From the NCBI GenBank assembly GCA_036346225.1, contig JARFIW010000899.1, positions 1,240,001 to 1,304,000 on the forward strand: a stretch of DNA of 64,000 nucleotides. Direction: 5' to 3'. Shown here piece by piece: positions 34,471 through 46,427 of the stretch (the stretch's first letter is position 1; the number at the start of each line of letters is the position of its first letter). Source of the stretch: Platerodrilus igneus (taxonomy: Eukaryota; Arthropoda; Insecta; Coleoptera; Lycidae). A model generated the notes under the pieces. The model was given only the letters and a program-made list of their open reading frames with translations, was not told the origin of the DNA and searched no databases. The translations under genes and the position numbers were made by a program.

Positions 34471-34904
34471 ACGGTGCTTACTTACATTAAAAGATATGCA
34501 AAAATTAATAGGAGTTCTGAAATGGACAGCCTCCCCCCCCCATTTGGTTTTACATCAAACTTACTGGAATAATTTATGTTTAAGTAGTACTCCACAGTGC
34601 ATGCATTAGGTTGATATTGTTTCTGCCGCAATTGGATATTTATTACAACTTCGATGAAGAAAAATGAAGTACGACAACAACAACCTACATTTAAACTTAT
34701 ACAAAATAAGCTCCATTTCCTATTCCTTGTATGCTGCACTCTTTTGGCTCGGTTATTTTTATCTAAGATGGTACTCATAATATAAACAATCAAAGTCGTG
34801 GACGGAATACCCTAAATCAGTGGCACATCGGTTATATTGCAATATTCCCATAAAAGTATTTTAATAAAGTGAAGTTCGGCAAATGTATTATTTGTAGCTA
34901 TATC
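34471..34904. other. Satellite set 2 remainder, then no gene recognised
   Basis: 34471-34625 continues the ~150 bp satellite (attaaaagatatgcaaaaat, tttggttttacatcaaactt, cactgcatgcattagg-like). 34626-34904 holds AT-rich sequence in which I see nothing. Confidence 0.55.
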
Positions 34905-37900
34905 CCTATAGTAGGGGCCAAAGAATACTACTATAGTAAGCCTGCTGATAGTAAAAGACGACTCAAAGGCGCAGCAAGGGGCAGCAGCCTTGTTGGCTAA
35001 AAGATATTGGAGGAGAGCTTTTTGGTCTCAGGCGATCCTCAATAATTTACAAGGTTATTGGGGGTTGGCCGTGCCAGATTTTTGCTAAAATCATTAAAAA
35101 CTGCGTTGTGGAACGATGTGGTAACCTACCACAATTTTTCCCACGTACGCGTGGCCTAAAACACGAACTATGTATAATGGAGGGTTCACAAGTAAAATTC
35201 TTGTCCGGAGGTAAAATACCCCCCTCGTTCGGATCTCCGGAAGGTGGTACTTGGGACTGGTCATCGTAAGAATTTAAAACAACGGTTCGATTTAGTGATA
35301 GGGACTTGGAATGTAAGATCATTACTTAGAGTAGATAAATTCACGAATTTATTGATCGAAATGAGAAAAGGAGAGCTGGACATTTTAGGTATTAGTGATG
35401 TAAAATTGCCAGATAGTAATGACTTTCGGAAAGATAATTATAGAATAATTACAACTTCTTCAACTAATGGATAGGCAGGGGTAGGAATAGTGTTAGGTAA
35501 AAGATTAGGACGTAAAGTTAAAGAATACTTACAATTTAGTGATAGAATAATTATGGTTAGATTGAGTACGAAACCCACAGACACTGTTTCAGTACAGGTT
35601 TACATGCCAAAAACTCAGTAGCAGGATGAGGAAGTAGAAAAAGTATACGAGGACATAAATAGTATATGAGAAAAGTAAAGGGAGATGAGAATTTAATAGT
35701 TATGGGCGATTTTAATGCGTCAGTGAGAGAAGGTAGTGAGGGAAAAATGGTAGGAAAATTTGGGTGTGATAGACAAAACGATAGAGGAGAAAGATTAGTT
35801 GAGTTTTGCCAGGAACATAGATTAATAACTGTAAACACCTTATTCGAACAACATGTAAGAAGAAGATATACCTGGAAAGCGCCAGGTGATAGAGTTAGAT
35901 ACCAAATAGGTAAGCTTAATGATAGTGAGGTAAAAACAAGCATTAGACAATAAGATCAAAGAGATAGCTATATGAGGGAACGTAGAAAATAGATGGAAAG
36001 AAATAAAAAGGGCTGTACATGATACAGCAACACAGACTATAGGTAAGAAAAAAAGCTAGAAGCTAGAAAATACTGGGTAACAAAGGAGATATTAGATTTA
36101 ATAGATAATAGAAGAAAGCTTAAACCTTTCAGAGAATTGGATAGTGAAAATAAGCAAAAATATAATAGAGTTACAAATAAGATAGTACATGAGTGTAGAA
36201 AAGCTAGAAATAAATGGATGAAGAAGAATTGTAAGGAAATACGAGATGATTTGAGAGTAGGTAAGACAGACAAGACTTACAGGGCAGTTAAGAAATTTTT
36301 CGGAGATAATAAGAAAAAATATAATGGTAGTAAAGATGAGAATAATAAATAAAGTTGAGGTAGCAGATAGACGGAAAAGATATTTAGAAGATTTATATAA
36401 GGGAGACGCTATGGATGAGTTAGAGAAGGACCAAGAAGAGGATGTAGAAATAGGGTTCTCAATATTAAGAGAGGAATTTGATAGAGCTGAATTAATAAAA
36501 CATGTGAGTCAGAAAACTTTAGATAGATTATATGAACTAGTAAAAGTAATATATGACATAGGTGAGGTCCAAATAGATTTCCAAAAAAATATTATTCCAA
36601 TCAAAAAAAATTCAGGAGCTGATTGATAGGTGTGAGCATTTTAGAACGGTTAGTTAATTTCCTACGCTTCCATAATACTAACAATAATAATTAAAAATAG
36701 AGTAGAAGATTTGACTGACAATTATTTAAGTAAACACCAATATGATTTTCGTAAAGACAGAGGGACTAGAAAACCGATACTAATGGTTAGGGTTATTATC
36801 GAAAAAAGGTTACAAAAAATAAAAAAACTCATTTCGCGTTTGTAGATTTAGAAAAAGCATTTGATAGGGTTAATTGGATTGTTACGTTCAGGGTTTTGCG
36901 AAAAATAGGAATCTCTCATAGGTACAGAACAATTATTTACAGTCTATATAAAAAACCAAAGTGTAGTAATTAGATTTGATGAAATAGAAAAGGAAGCTAA
37001 GATTAGAAATGTTGTTGGACAGGACTGTATACTATCTCCCTTGATTTTTAATGCTTATATTGAGGAAGCTTTAAACTTAGCTAAAGAGGGAAAGGAGATA
37101 GGTATTAGTGTGCAGTGACAGAAAATAAACAGGTTACGTTTTGCAGATGATATAGCCATTATAGCAGAGTCTAGAAAAGAGTTAAGAGAGTTTTTAAATG
37201 TTTTAGATGAGATACTACAGAGTAACTATAGTATGAGAATTAACTCCGGAAATACAAAGATAATGACAAGTGAGTTACAGCTTAGTTCTAAACCAAAATT
37301 AATAATAGGTAATACCGAGTTAGATGAGGTAGATGAATTTTGCTATTTAGGTAATATAATTACAAAGGACGAACGTAGCAGAAGAGATATTGTAGCTAGA
37401 AAAACTCAAGCTAGAATAATGTATTTAAAAAAGAAAGGCTTACTAATAGCTAATAGTATTAGTTTAGATAATAGAAAAAGTTTCTTAAAGTCGTACGTAT
37501 GGAGCGTTGTATTATACGGTACTGAGACTTGGACAATTAAAGAGGTAGATAAGAAAAAGATAGAAGCTTTTGAAACTTGGTGTTATAGGAGAATGTTAAA
37601 GATTAGTTGGACAGATAGAGTAACAAATGAGGAGGTTTATAGAAGAATAGGTGAGGAACCCTGTATGTGGGAACAACTAAAGGTCAAGCGAGATAGAGTG
37701 ATAGGGCACTAGTTAAGACATGAGGGGCTATTTAGTAAGGTGTTAGCTTATAGACTACCAAATAAAAATAGAATAGGAAGACCTAGACAAAGCTATATTA
37801 GTCAAATTACTAGAGATTTAGGTTGTGAAGGGTATGTAGACCTTTTTAGACTATCTCAGAATAGAAAAGAATTTAGAGCTGCGTCAAACCAAACTTAAGT

Positions 37901-37915
37901 AAGTTGGAACACAAA
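34905..37915 (+). pseudogene. RTE-like LINE, family A, copy 2, near full-length
   Basis: After a 5' leader (34905-35280), the plus strand encodes the APE endonuclease start TWNVRSLLRVDKF (35304), then LDILGISDVKLP, VMGDFNASVREG (35700), LVEFCQEHRLITVNTLF and TWKAPGDRVRYQI. The reverse transcriptase follows with LVKVIYDIGEVQIDF, FVDLEKAFDRVNW (36835), and LRFADDIAII (37135-37165, catalytic Asp pair kept). The C-terminus has LYGTETWTIKEVDKKKIEAF and ETWCYRRMLKISWTDR (37515-37615). At least six in-frame stops or shifts are visible (for example TAG at 35472). All expected domains are present in order, so it is a decayed full-length copy. Confidence 0.9.
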
Positions 37916-38185
37916 ACAAAAAAAAAATAAATAAAAATCAGTTAACTAAATGTCACCATGACATAACTCACAATTAGTTAGCGGTCTGGCATACTGGCAG
38001 CGATTCGCTGCTTAAGCCTTACCAAAACATATAGTTTAACACTTTTCCTTTTTTTGGAGGGGATATCCAGGTAATATTTCATTTTCTTATAAATGGGAAT
38101 CGTGTAAACATGTTGGAGTTCTTTAACAACCATCAGGTTGCTGATATCTATATAGAACCAGGTAGATAAAAAAAATTGAAGAGTA
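37916..38185. other. No gene recognised
   Basis: Unassigned sequence between two copies of the same LINE 3' end. It contains gcggtctggcatactggcag and a tcctttttttggaggggat run but no recognised frame. Confidence 0.4.
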
Positions 38186-38340
38186 TAGGAAGACCTAGAC
38201 AAAGCTATATTAGTCAAATTATTAGAAATTTAGGTTGTGAAGTGTATGTAGAACTTTTTAGATTAGCACAAAATAGAAAAGAAGTTAGAGCTGCGTCAAA
38301 CCGACCTTAAGTAGTATCGAAAACAAAATGATGATGATAT
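38186..38340 (+). mobile_element. Family A LINE 3' end, 5'-truncated copy 3
   Basis: The stretch repeats 37790-37905 (aggaagacctagacaaagct, cttaagtag region) and ends with atgatgatgat, the short microsatellite tail expected of RTE-type LINEs. It is a separate, shorter insertion and not a continuation of copy 2. Confidence 0.85.
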
Positions 38341-38714
38341 TATTATAGCACACCGAGGAAGTTGACCATTCTAAATAGTGTGCCAATATTTTTCCCAGAA
38401 TAAAGTAGTTGTACAATAAGACAAGAGGAAGGGCAGAAAATTTGTACCCTTTGTTTCAATTACTATTGGTTTTTTTAATTCTATTTTAATACTTACATCC
38501 AAACGTTCTTATCACTTGTAATAAACTGAATTCTGATATAGGCTAACAACAAAAACACAATACACCAATGACGGTATTACCTTACGGGGTAACCAAACCT
38601 AGTACCTGTTTCTAGTGGGATATGTAGGATATATAGAAATAGACTGCAAATGAATGGATTTGTGAGTACGCTTCAAGTTGTGGTTCTTAAAAGCCGAATG
38701 TCGGGGATTTTAAA
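38341..38714. other. Probable decayed gypsy pol sequence; nothing specific seen
   Basis: The stretch precedes the integrase remnant on the same strand, where RNase H sequence would be expected, but I recognise no motif in it. Confidence 0.3.
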
Positions 38715-39420
38715 ATTTCTACACAATAAGACCTCGGGAGGACACATCGGCGTTAAGAAACCTCTGGAGAATGTCCAAACAAAATTTACTGGTTAGGCTG
38801 TAAGGATGATGTAAAAGAGTGTCAATGTGCGCACCATTGGGAAACCATAAGACTCCAATGAGGAAATTCAACGTGGGAAACCCCTTTGGGAGAGTGGCAA
38901 TATATATTGCCAGTCCATTTCCTGAGATCGACTCCGGAAGCAAGTACATCTTGGTAACCATGAACTGTTTGACGAAGTGAACTGAAGCGAATGCTATACC
39001 AAATCAAGAAGCTACAACCCTCGCTGACGTGCTGGTAAAGTGGAGTGTCTATAAAGTTGCACGCCGATCATGGCAGAAATTTTAAGTCAGCGTTATTTTA
39101 AGAAGTTCGCCGGCTGCTGGGATAAGACAGACCCGAACAACACCATTGCACTCGCAATAGGATGGTATGGTAGAACGTATGAACTACACGTTAGGCAAGT
39201 ACTTTTCCAAGGTGGTCTCCCAACATAAGACAGACTGTTACCAATATTTACATCTATTTTTATTGGTCTATCGGTCTTTGGTTCATGACACCACTGGGCA
39301 GACACCTGCATGTGTTATGCTGGAAGATACGTTTACTGAGTTTAGAAAAAATAGAGAGGGGAAAAAAGGAATTGCCTTTATTATTAAGAAACGACATACG
39401 GATAGTAAACAAACACTAAT
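38715..39420 (+). pseudogene. Ty3/gypsy integrase remnant
   Basis: Frames show the zinc-binding start (SGGHIGVKKPLENVQTKFYW, 38749-38808), then a DDVKEC...C part. The catalytic core follows: GSKYILVTMNCLTK around 38935-38975, with the first Asp of the DD-35-E triad expected just before it and now decayed; LHADHGRNFKSALF near 39055-39090 with the second Asp; and MVERMNYTLGKYFSKV (39167-39214) with the catalytic Glu. YRSLVHDTTGQTPACVML follows at 39270-39325. Frame shifts break the upstream half, while the last 91 codons (39167-39439) are open. The enzyme would integrate element cDNA. A 100 bp retroposed fragment follows at 39443. Confidence 0.85.
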
Positions 39421-39442
39421 TATGGTTCATTGCCGATAACCT

Positions 39443-39542
39443 CCATTTCAAATGGACCTTCACCTTGCCGAAGTTCTAAATTACTAGAACAGGTGAAATG
39501 GCTTGCTAACCAGTTCTAGGACTGAAGACCTAATGATGATGA
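39443..39542 (+). mobile_element. 100 bp retroposed insertion with 12 bp target duplication
   Basis: The insert is bounded by exact copies of tgccgataacct (39431-39442 and 39543-39554). Its last ~55 bp (gaaatggcttgctaaccagt, tctaggactgaagacctaat, then gatgatga) match the 3' ends of family B LINEs. The first ~45 bp do not obviously match the same end. It is a very short truncated LINE or a minimal LINE-dependent SINE. Confidence 0.8.
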
Positions 39543-39779
39543 TGCCGATAACCTGCTACGTACTTAGACGTAAGTGGAAGGGTCAAAGAAAAAATGACCG
39601 GGCTCAATCGGCGAGAAGAGAGTTTTTACAAGTACAGAAATTGCCAGAAATAAAAAAATTAAAAGTTCAGTACGACCTGCAATGGAAATCAACACATTAA
39701 GTTATAACAAAAAAATTAATTATCTATTGGGTATAAATTAGTACAAATTAGGTACAAATAGAAACGTGAAAAAAATTCC

Positions 39780-40090
39780 TGCTTGAATATATCACACTCT
39801 TCAGTCACACCAGGAACAAACGAAATACGTCCAAATAGCATCCGAGAAATCTTTTCTTGGTACAGTGATATCAGAATCATTAGAGGTGTCTGCAATTATT
39901 TAAGACCCATACATGTAAGTAGTGAAGAAACACTCACCCGCGTGTCCGCGTTGCTGGATTGGCCAAACCCTCCCCAAAGACAGAGAGGAACAGATGGACC
40001 CGGGACAACCCCATCCGCTCATTTTTCCTACAAAAGAAGGGGTCAATGTAATGGACGGTCATGTCCGCCGGAAAAAGCTATAACAAGTAC
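39780..40090 (+). pseudogene. Possible retroelement fragment with zinc-knuckle-like residues
   Basis: A 106-codon plus frame includes KRRGQCNGRSCPPEKAI (40030-40080), which recalls the zinc knuckle of gypsy Gag after a frame change. The GC content is higher than around it. The evidence is thin and the frame could be chance. Confidence 0.25.
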
Positions 40091-40689
40091 GATTAAAGAT
40101 TAGATCATTTACGACGAAATGTACATTTTTAAAATTGAAAGCACTTACCACACAAGGGTGTACACGAATTCTGTAGATAACGAAAAACGATAAATATTTT
40201 TGGTCGTATATATAGAATGAATGAATTGAACTCGTTTTATGGCAAGAATTAAAATGCAATCTCAGCGTTAGCAAACTCACAGGTATTAATAGAAACTCGA
40301 AACAAACTTTATCAGAAAAGTGTGATCTATTATTTCAAAGAGTCTTTAGGTTTGGGCATTATAAGAAGTAATCACACTCTATCGTTATATGTATCAAGTC
40401 GATGGATACTTGAAACAAGGTACCGATTATTTAAATTAAAAAAAAAAATTCCATTTCGCAGCAAATTGTAGTAAAGCACTTATTGTAGGCATGTCTAATA
40501 TACAGGATGGTGTATGAGTATCTAAAGCAGAATCAATGCGATTAAATAAAGAAATAAAATGGTGTAAGATATAGTACGCCGTTGAAAAGTGGACGTAACA
40601 AACCGGTATGTTTATCGCTTCGTAACCAGTGCCCTAATCGAAGAAAAATTAGAGGAGTTAACAGTTATGTACAACCATAGATAGGGTTT
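40091..40689. other. No gene recognised
   Basis: AT-rich stretch between the possible Gag fragment and the second inverted-repeat structure. Confidence 0.4.
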
Positions 40690-41345
40690 GCCATGTTGGC
40701 CCTCCAAGATGACCGATTTGAACCAAAACCTAGCACTTAATTGCTCAGGACTAGCACCAGCTAGTACCACCAATTTTACAGCTAGCACCTAAGCCGTTTC
40801 GGCTAGCACCACAAGCGAGCAAGCTAGCGTCTCAAAGACAAGATGGTGTCGAATTTTTAAAGAATTTTAACCCCCCCCCACCAGTTGTCCAATTTGATTA
40901 AATATCTGGCACTCGATTGCTTAGAGATATCACCACCAATTTTACAGCTAGTACCTAAGCCGTTTCGGAAATATGGCCAATTATATTCGTGGGGTGGGGG
41001 AAGTTTGACGTTAGCTCCCGTGGTACAATTGGTTCCTAAACTTAGTACTATATAGCTTAGACCTAGCTCTAGCTAGCACAACAAGCGAGAAAGCTAACAC
41101 CTCAAAAACAAGATTGTGGCGAATTTGAAAGATTTTAGCCCTCCCCCTACACGCATGCACCATTGTCCGATTTGAATCAAAATCTACTACCTCGTTTATT
41201 ACAGATAGTATCTCCGATTTTAGATCTAGCACCATGGAAATATGGCGAATTATATGAGAGGGCGGTCAACATTACGCTAGCCCTTTCCAGTTCTCCGATT
41301 TGTTCTAAAGCTTAGAACTACGTAGCATAGACATTAGACTTAGCA
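40690..41345 (+). repeat. Left arm of the second inverted tandem-repeat structure
   Basis: Units of ~280 bp recur from about 40717, 40887 and 41166. They contain tccgatttgaatcaaaatct, ccaattttacagctagcacc, taagccgtttcggaaatatg and acaagcgagaaagctaacac. The same units occur in reverse at 45110-45795. Many ctagca and gctag motifs (NheI-like palindromes) give it a distinctive look. Confidence 0.75.
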
Positions 41346-41893
41346 CCAGTCAATGTTTAACAGAGCGCAGATTGTAATTATAATTAATAACTATTTCTAC
41401 ATCGTGCCCCAAAACCTTTTCAACCCTACTTTCCAAATCATTTCATTCCCCTCCTTTCTCATAGCGAACAAATGTATGTGTTGACCTTCTCGTAATGTTC
41501 GCTGACCAATAAAATATTTTGTTGAAATCAATTCAAAACCTTGACGTTAGCAAAATGTTTGTTGGCTAATAACAATACACTTTCTCCAACTGCTACAGTT
41601 TTTGTGATTAAATTTATATTTATCATCGTTTATATATTTTTTTGTGTTAAAGTTTGTTAAGGTTGCTACAAAAACAAACAATGCTCAGGTTGAAAATTGA
41701 CATGTACAGTGAAAAATTTATTTTCACATTAGGTTCTTCAACGCATAAGTTAATCCAAAGGAAGAAATTCTTCCAGAACTAAAATTTAAGCTTTCGATTT
41801 TTGGTTTAATGACATGTAGCGAAAATTTTTGGGTGGGTTTCAGTGATAGATACAATAGACGTTGCAATACAATTTCTGCGTTTGAGTAAATTC
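41346..41893. other. No gene recognised
   Basis: AT-rich stretch between the left repeat arm and the 5' LTR. A 67-codon minus frame at 41724-41927 has no recognisable similarity. Confidence 0.4.
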
Positions 41894-42201
41894 GCGTAGG
41901 GAGCGAGTTACATATCCTCCAAATCAATATATATGTAAAACGTTAATGGAAGTTCATAAACCAGATGTGAATACAGGTCACAATAGACTGCAAGAAACTT
42001 TTTGTTAGAATTAAGATTCTTACTTTGTATTGTATAAATGAATAAAGAAAATCAGACATGAGCTCTGCAATTCCCACAAGCAATGTGAGGGGCAAAGACA
42101 ACATAAATACCCTCGGGAGTCTAAGATGGCCAGTCAGTCTCGAGTTTCACAACTTCAACATTGTTGGTTGTTCAAGCTACTCAAAATTAGTTTAATTAAA
42201 T
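41894..42201 (+). repeat. 5' LTR of the provirus (truncated)
   Basis: The unit begins agttacatatcctccaaatc and aligns with 44365-44760 but lacks ~100 bp of U3 and everything after ttaattaaat. The promoter core (aacataaataccctcgggag, then ccagtcagtctcgag) is present. The preceding four bases agcg recur after the 3' LTR at 44968, consistent with the 4 bp target duplication of gypsy-type integration. Confidence 0.75.
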
Positions 42202-42600
42202 CCACTCATCAACTAATTTTACACCCCTCGAATTAACATTAGGACACTCACATTCTCGCAACCCTTACGATATACACTATAACAAAGAAGTATGCTAACA
42301 GTATGGAAAAGATCACAAAGAAAAATTAAAAATAACTTATGACACTGCAAAAAAATAAATTAGATAACGATAACGAACGTATTACAAAAACCCGCAACGA
42401 GAACACTGATATAAATAAATTTTCAGAGGAAAAACCGTGTATGAAAAATATTTCAAAGGTAAAAGACATAAAACGGCCCTAGAAATTTAGGCCCGTTTAA
42501 AATCAAAAAGATCTCGGATAAGAATGTAACCGTAGTAGATAACAGAAAAATTGTAAGATACATTCACTTAAAGAATCTAAGACACCCTGTAATTTCAGAT
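42202..42600 (+). pseudogene. pol: Short pol C-terminal remnant of the provirus
   Basis: Between the truncated 5' LTR and env, broken plus-strand frames contain a basic segment with a VTV-type and an IRYIH-like pattern, as in the tail of errantivirus integrase (42500-42580). Most of gag and pol is deleted. The call is positional plus a weak motif. Confidence 0.35.
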
Positions 42601-42614
42601 GGACAGCCATCACC

Positions 42615-44333
42615 CTTGCCAACCTCCACCCAGGTAGAGCGGACGACAATGGCATATTAATGGAAGACATTAAAAACAACCCCGTTATACTACTTGTAAA
42701 ATTTGGAAGTATGCAAAATACAATAGAGTACTGGAAATTCGCACAGAAATTTGATTTAACCGAATTAAACAAGAATTTTATATAATTAGAAATAATTACT
42801 ACAGACTGAAACAATCAATGAACACGGCCAAATTAGGAAAAAAATACGTGATAGAAATGCTCAATTACAAAAACATAATGAAGAACATCTTAAAGAACGC
42901 AAACGACAAATTTACTCGATTAATACCAACAGACCAAATCACTAGACAGAAAAGAGGATTTATTAACGGACTAGGTAATATTATAAAAGCGATCACGGGT
43001 CATTTGGACAATCAAGACGCTGAACGATATGAAAACGCCATAAAACAACTAATTGAAAGTCAAAATGACATAAAAACCACTGTTAGAAATCAAATATCCT
43101 TAACTCAGTCAACCATAATAAAATGATACATTAAGTAAATTAGTAAAAAACCAGGACAGTATAACCAGCAGAATAATAACCCTTGAAATTAACATGCAAA
43201 CGACAATGCTAGGAATGCGAGCGAGACGATATTCAATCAAACGATATCAACTATTACCATAATCCAACAAATTTTAGTCACGTTAGAGAACGCTGTAACA
43301 TTTGCTAAATTAAACACATTACATGCTAGTATAATAGAACCAATTGATTTATTAAATAAATTATTAGGAATTAAATCATAACTAACAGTAAACTACCCTT
43401 TGAAATAACAGAATACAATATACCTTTATTTGAAAAAATAGTCATAGTAAAAGATTATGTAGAGAATCCTGAAACTACGTTTTTAATAGAAATCCCTATA
43501 GTAGAAAATAACCCTTATAATTATTATCATTTATTTGCTTTCCCCATGAATGTTGCTAGCCAGTATCAAGTCATTTTTCCTAAAACCAAGTTCCTTTCCC
43601 TAAATGAATTTAGGTATGGCTTCACGAAAGAAAAATGCAAAGAAGGGGCACTCAGCAAATATTTATGTCAATCATTAACGACGACAGTTATTCAAACGGA
43701 TGGCCCTTGTGAAGTATAACTATTATGATTCTCTAATCACTACGAGCATGCGAGTCAAAACTAATACAAATTAACAATATGAAAATACAAAAAGTTACAG
43801 ACGACAAATGGATTGCTGTATTTCCACAAGAAGTAATAGTAACCACCCATTGCAACCAAGATGAAAACAGTCTAGCTTTAATTGGAAGCAAGGTAATCAA
43901 AATAAAAGAAGATTGCTATTTAAAATTAAAAAGTGAAATTATGCGCGTATACCGAAACCCAGCAATAACCAAGAAACTCGCAAATCTACGCGAACTACAG
44001 TTTAGGATTACACAAACCGAAGAAGACAAAATCATCACAAAACTAATGCAACTAGAAGATCTAGACCTAGACGACCTCAACTAAGCTGTAAAGTTAATGA
44101 ACGGTTATAAAGAACATTTAAACGAAGTGAAAGTGCTAAAACTACACTACGATAATATCAGTGTTTGGACAATTTTATTGATCATTGTAATAATTTTATT
44201 AACTATGTATTCATTGTACAAAATGAATCTTAGATATAGAAACAAAAAAACACATGTTAGTCATAAAAACAAAGAAAAGATAAATAAAGAAATCACAAAA
44301 GATCCCTTAGGAACAATAAGTTTTAAAAATTAA
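42615..44333 (+). pseudogene. env: Endogenous retrovirus env (baculovirus F-like fusion protein) remnant
   Basis: Plus-strand frames show, in order, an N-terminal part (about 42650-42800), a basic cleavage motif RQKR (42944-42955) followed by a Gly-rich hydrophobic fusion-peptide-like start, and a helical part with many Asn/Ile (to 43126). The middle is heavily broken (43127-43778). A 101-codon frame (43779-44084) follows, then a final frame (44097-44333) with one strong membrane segment (VWTILLIIVIILLTMYSLYK, 44162-44221) and a Lys-rich cytoplasmic tail. This is the layout of insect errantivirus Env, related to baculovirus F. In an intact element it would mediate membrane fusion. Many stops and frame shifts make it non-functional here. 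Confidence 0.8.
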
Positions 44334-44364
44334 GTAAAATCCTTATTTTTCGTCTACGTCGGGA

Positions 44365-44387
44365 AGAGTTACATATCCCCCAAGTCA

Positions 44388-44419
<32 letters not shown>

Positions 44420-44967
44420 AATTAAATAGAAATAATTATAACTTAAGTTAGATGCAACAATGTATAATTGAAGGACAGATTACAAAAGGTTAATGGTCAT
44501 AAGTCAGACATGAGAACGGATGTGAATACATTGTATTCCAGACGTAATTTGACACTGCAGGTGCAGGTCACAATAGACTTTAAGAAACTTATTGTTAGAA
44601 TTAAGATTGTTACTTTGTATTGTATAAATGAATGAAGAAAATAGCAGAGAGCTCTGCAATTCCCACAAGCAATGTGAGGGGCAGGAACAACATAAATACC
44701 CTCAGGAGCCCAAGATGGCCAGTCAGTCTCGAGCTTCACAACTTTAACATTGTTGGTTGTTCAAGCTACTGAAAATTAGTTTAATTAAATTTAATTAGTG
44801 AAAGTAATTGAAAAGTAATTTTGATTGTTAAAAGCGTTAATGAATATAACGCAACCAGTTGTTAATATTTTCACTTGTAATTTCTGTTTTAAATAAATTT
44901 GTTAAAAATGTTTTTGGAAGAAACTTTTTAGAAAGTCGCTCCAAAAGGGCCAAAATCTAACCAGCGT
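44365..44967 (+). repeat. 3' LTR of the provirus (most complete family copy)
   Basis: About 600 bp beginning agttacatatcccccaagtc and ending aaaatctaacc, followed by agcg. It has a (TA)n tract near its 5' end, a core promoter (acataaataccctcaggag near 44690 and an initiator-like cagtcagtctcgagc at 44720), and AATAAA near 44893. It lies directly after the env remnant. Confidence 0.85.
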
Positions 44968-45109
44968 AATGAAATAATACGGAAAGTGTTAAGATGTTTA
45001 AAACTAAAATATAATGAACACGACCCAAAGAACCAAATAATTACAATTATAGGATTAATGGGGTGGTTTATTTAAGGAAACATGCAAGAGATAAATAGCA
45101 TAAGAAACA
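44968..45109. other. Flank between the 3' LTR and the right repeat arm
   Basis: Short AT-rich stretch beginning with the second copy of the agcg duplication. No feature is seen. Confidence 0.5.
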
Positions 45110-45795
45110 TGGCGACTAGTGCTAGGTCTAAGGTTTAAGCTAGATAGTGCTAAGTTTTAGTGCAAATCGAAGAACTAGTAAGAGCTAGCGTAAAGTTGAC
45201 CGTCCCTGCATATAATTCAACAGATTTCCGAAACGGTGTTGGTGCTTAATTTAAAATCGGTGGTGCTAGCTATAAGCAAAAAGATGCTAGATTTTGAATC
45301 AAATCGTATAACGGTGTGTGTGTGTGTTTGTCTGTGTGAGGGGGGGCTAGAAATCTTTAAAAATTTGCCGCCATCTTGTTCTTTAGGTGCTAGCTTTCTC
45401 GCTTGGGGTGCTACATGGTGCTAGGCCTAGGCTACAAAGTGCTAAGTTTTAGAGCGAATCGGAGCACTGCGGAGTGGAGGGATAGCGTCAAGTTGCCCCC
45501 TATAATTGATCATATTTCTGAAACGGCCAAGGTGCTAACTCTAAAATTGGTAGTGATAGCTGATCGTAGCTGCAAGCAATCAGGTGCTAGGTTTTGAATC
45601 AAATCGAACAACTTTAAAAATTCGCGGCTATCTTGGTTTTGAGGTGCAAGTTTTCTCGCTTGCAGTGCTACTGGTGCTATGTCTAAGATGTATAGTGCTA
45701 CGTTTTGAAGGTGGGGGCACTAGCTGATGTTAGCTCTAGGTAATCAGGTGTTTGGTTATGATTCAAATCGAGCAACTGCGGAGGGTTGAAGGGGC
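45110..45795 (-). repeat. Right arm of the second inverted tandem-repeat structure
   Basis: Reverse-complement units of 40690-41345: gctaggtttgaatcaaatcg-type, tttccgaaacggtgttggtg, gctagctttctcgcttgggg and gccatcttgttctttaggtg. At least two and a half ~280 bp units are present. A (TG)n run occurs at 45312-45330. Confidence 0.75.
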
Positions 45796-45872
45796 AACCT
45801 GACGGACCCCCATAGATAGCATCATCAACATTTTACACATCTTTATTTATTATTATATCATTCCTGAAATAG

Positions 45873-46427
45873 GTGTTGGGCCTTTTGCAGCGGCTTTTTA
45901 AAAAGGCTTTTCCAAAAAACTTCATCTATAAAATTTATTTTCTACTGAAATTAAAATTAATTTTAATTTAAAAGTACGTTATATTTATATTCAGTAACGT
46001 TTGGAGATCGAAATAATTCTAAGTTGAAATTCACTTTAATTAAATAAACTAAAATTACGGTCAGTAGCTGAACTACCAACAAAGTTAAAGTTGTTAAACT
46101 CTTGGGCTCTGGAGGGTATTTATGTTATCTTTGCCCCTCACATTGCTTGTGGGAACTGCAGAGCTCATATTTGATATTTTCTTTATTTATTTATACAATA
46201 CAAAGTAACAATCTTAATTCTAATAATTACTGTCTTATAACCTACTGTGATCTGCACCAGCAGTATCACGTTGCGTTTGAAATACAATGTCCGTTTCCGT
46301 TCTCACTGTCTGGCTTGTGCACTTTCATTAACCTTTTATTATGTATTGTAACAATAATTCTTAATCCTTAATGGTTCCATTTAATTACATATATATTCTA
46401 ATTTGGGAGAGATATAACTCGCGCATC
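45873..46427 (-). repeat. Solo LTR, errantivirus-like family, minus orientation
   Basis: Read on the minus strand it begins agttatatctctcccaaatt, carries the promoter core (ggtatttatgttatctttgc on the plus strand) and ends near gcaaaaggcccaac. It aligns with 44365-44967 but is more diverged, especially in the last 200 bp. No internal region is attached. Confidence 0.7.
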
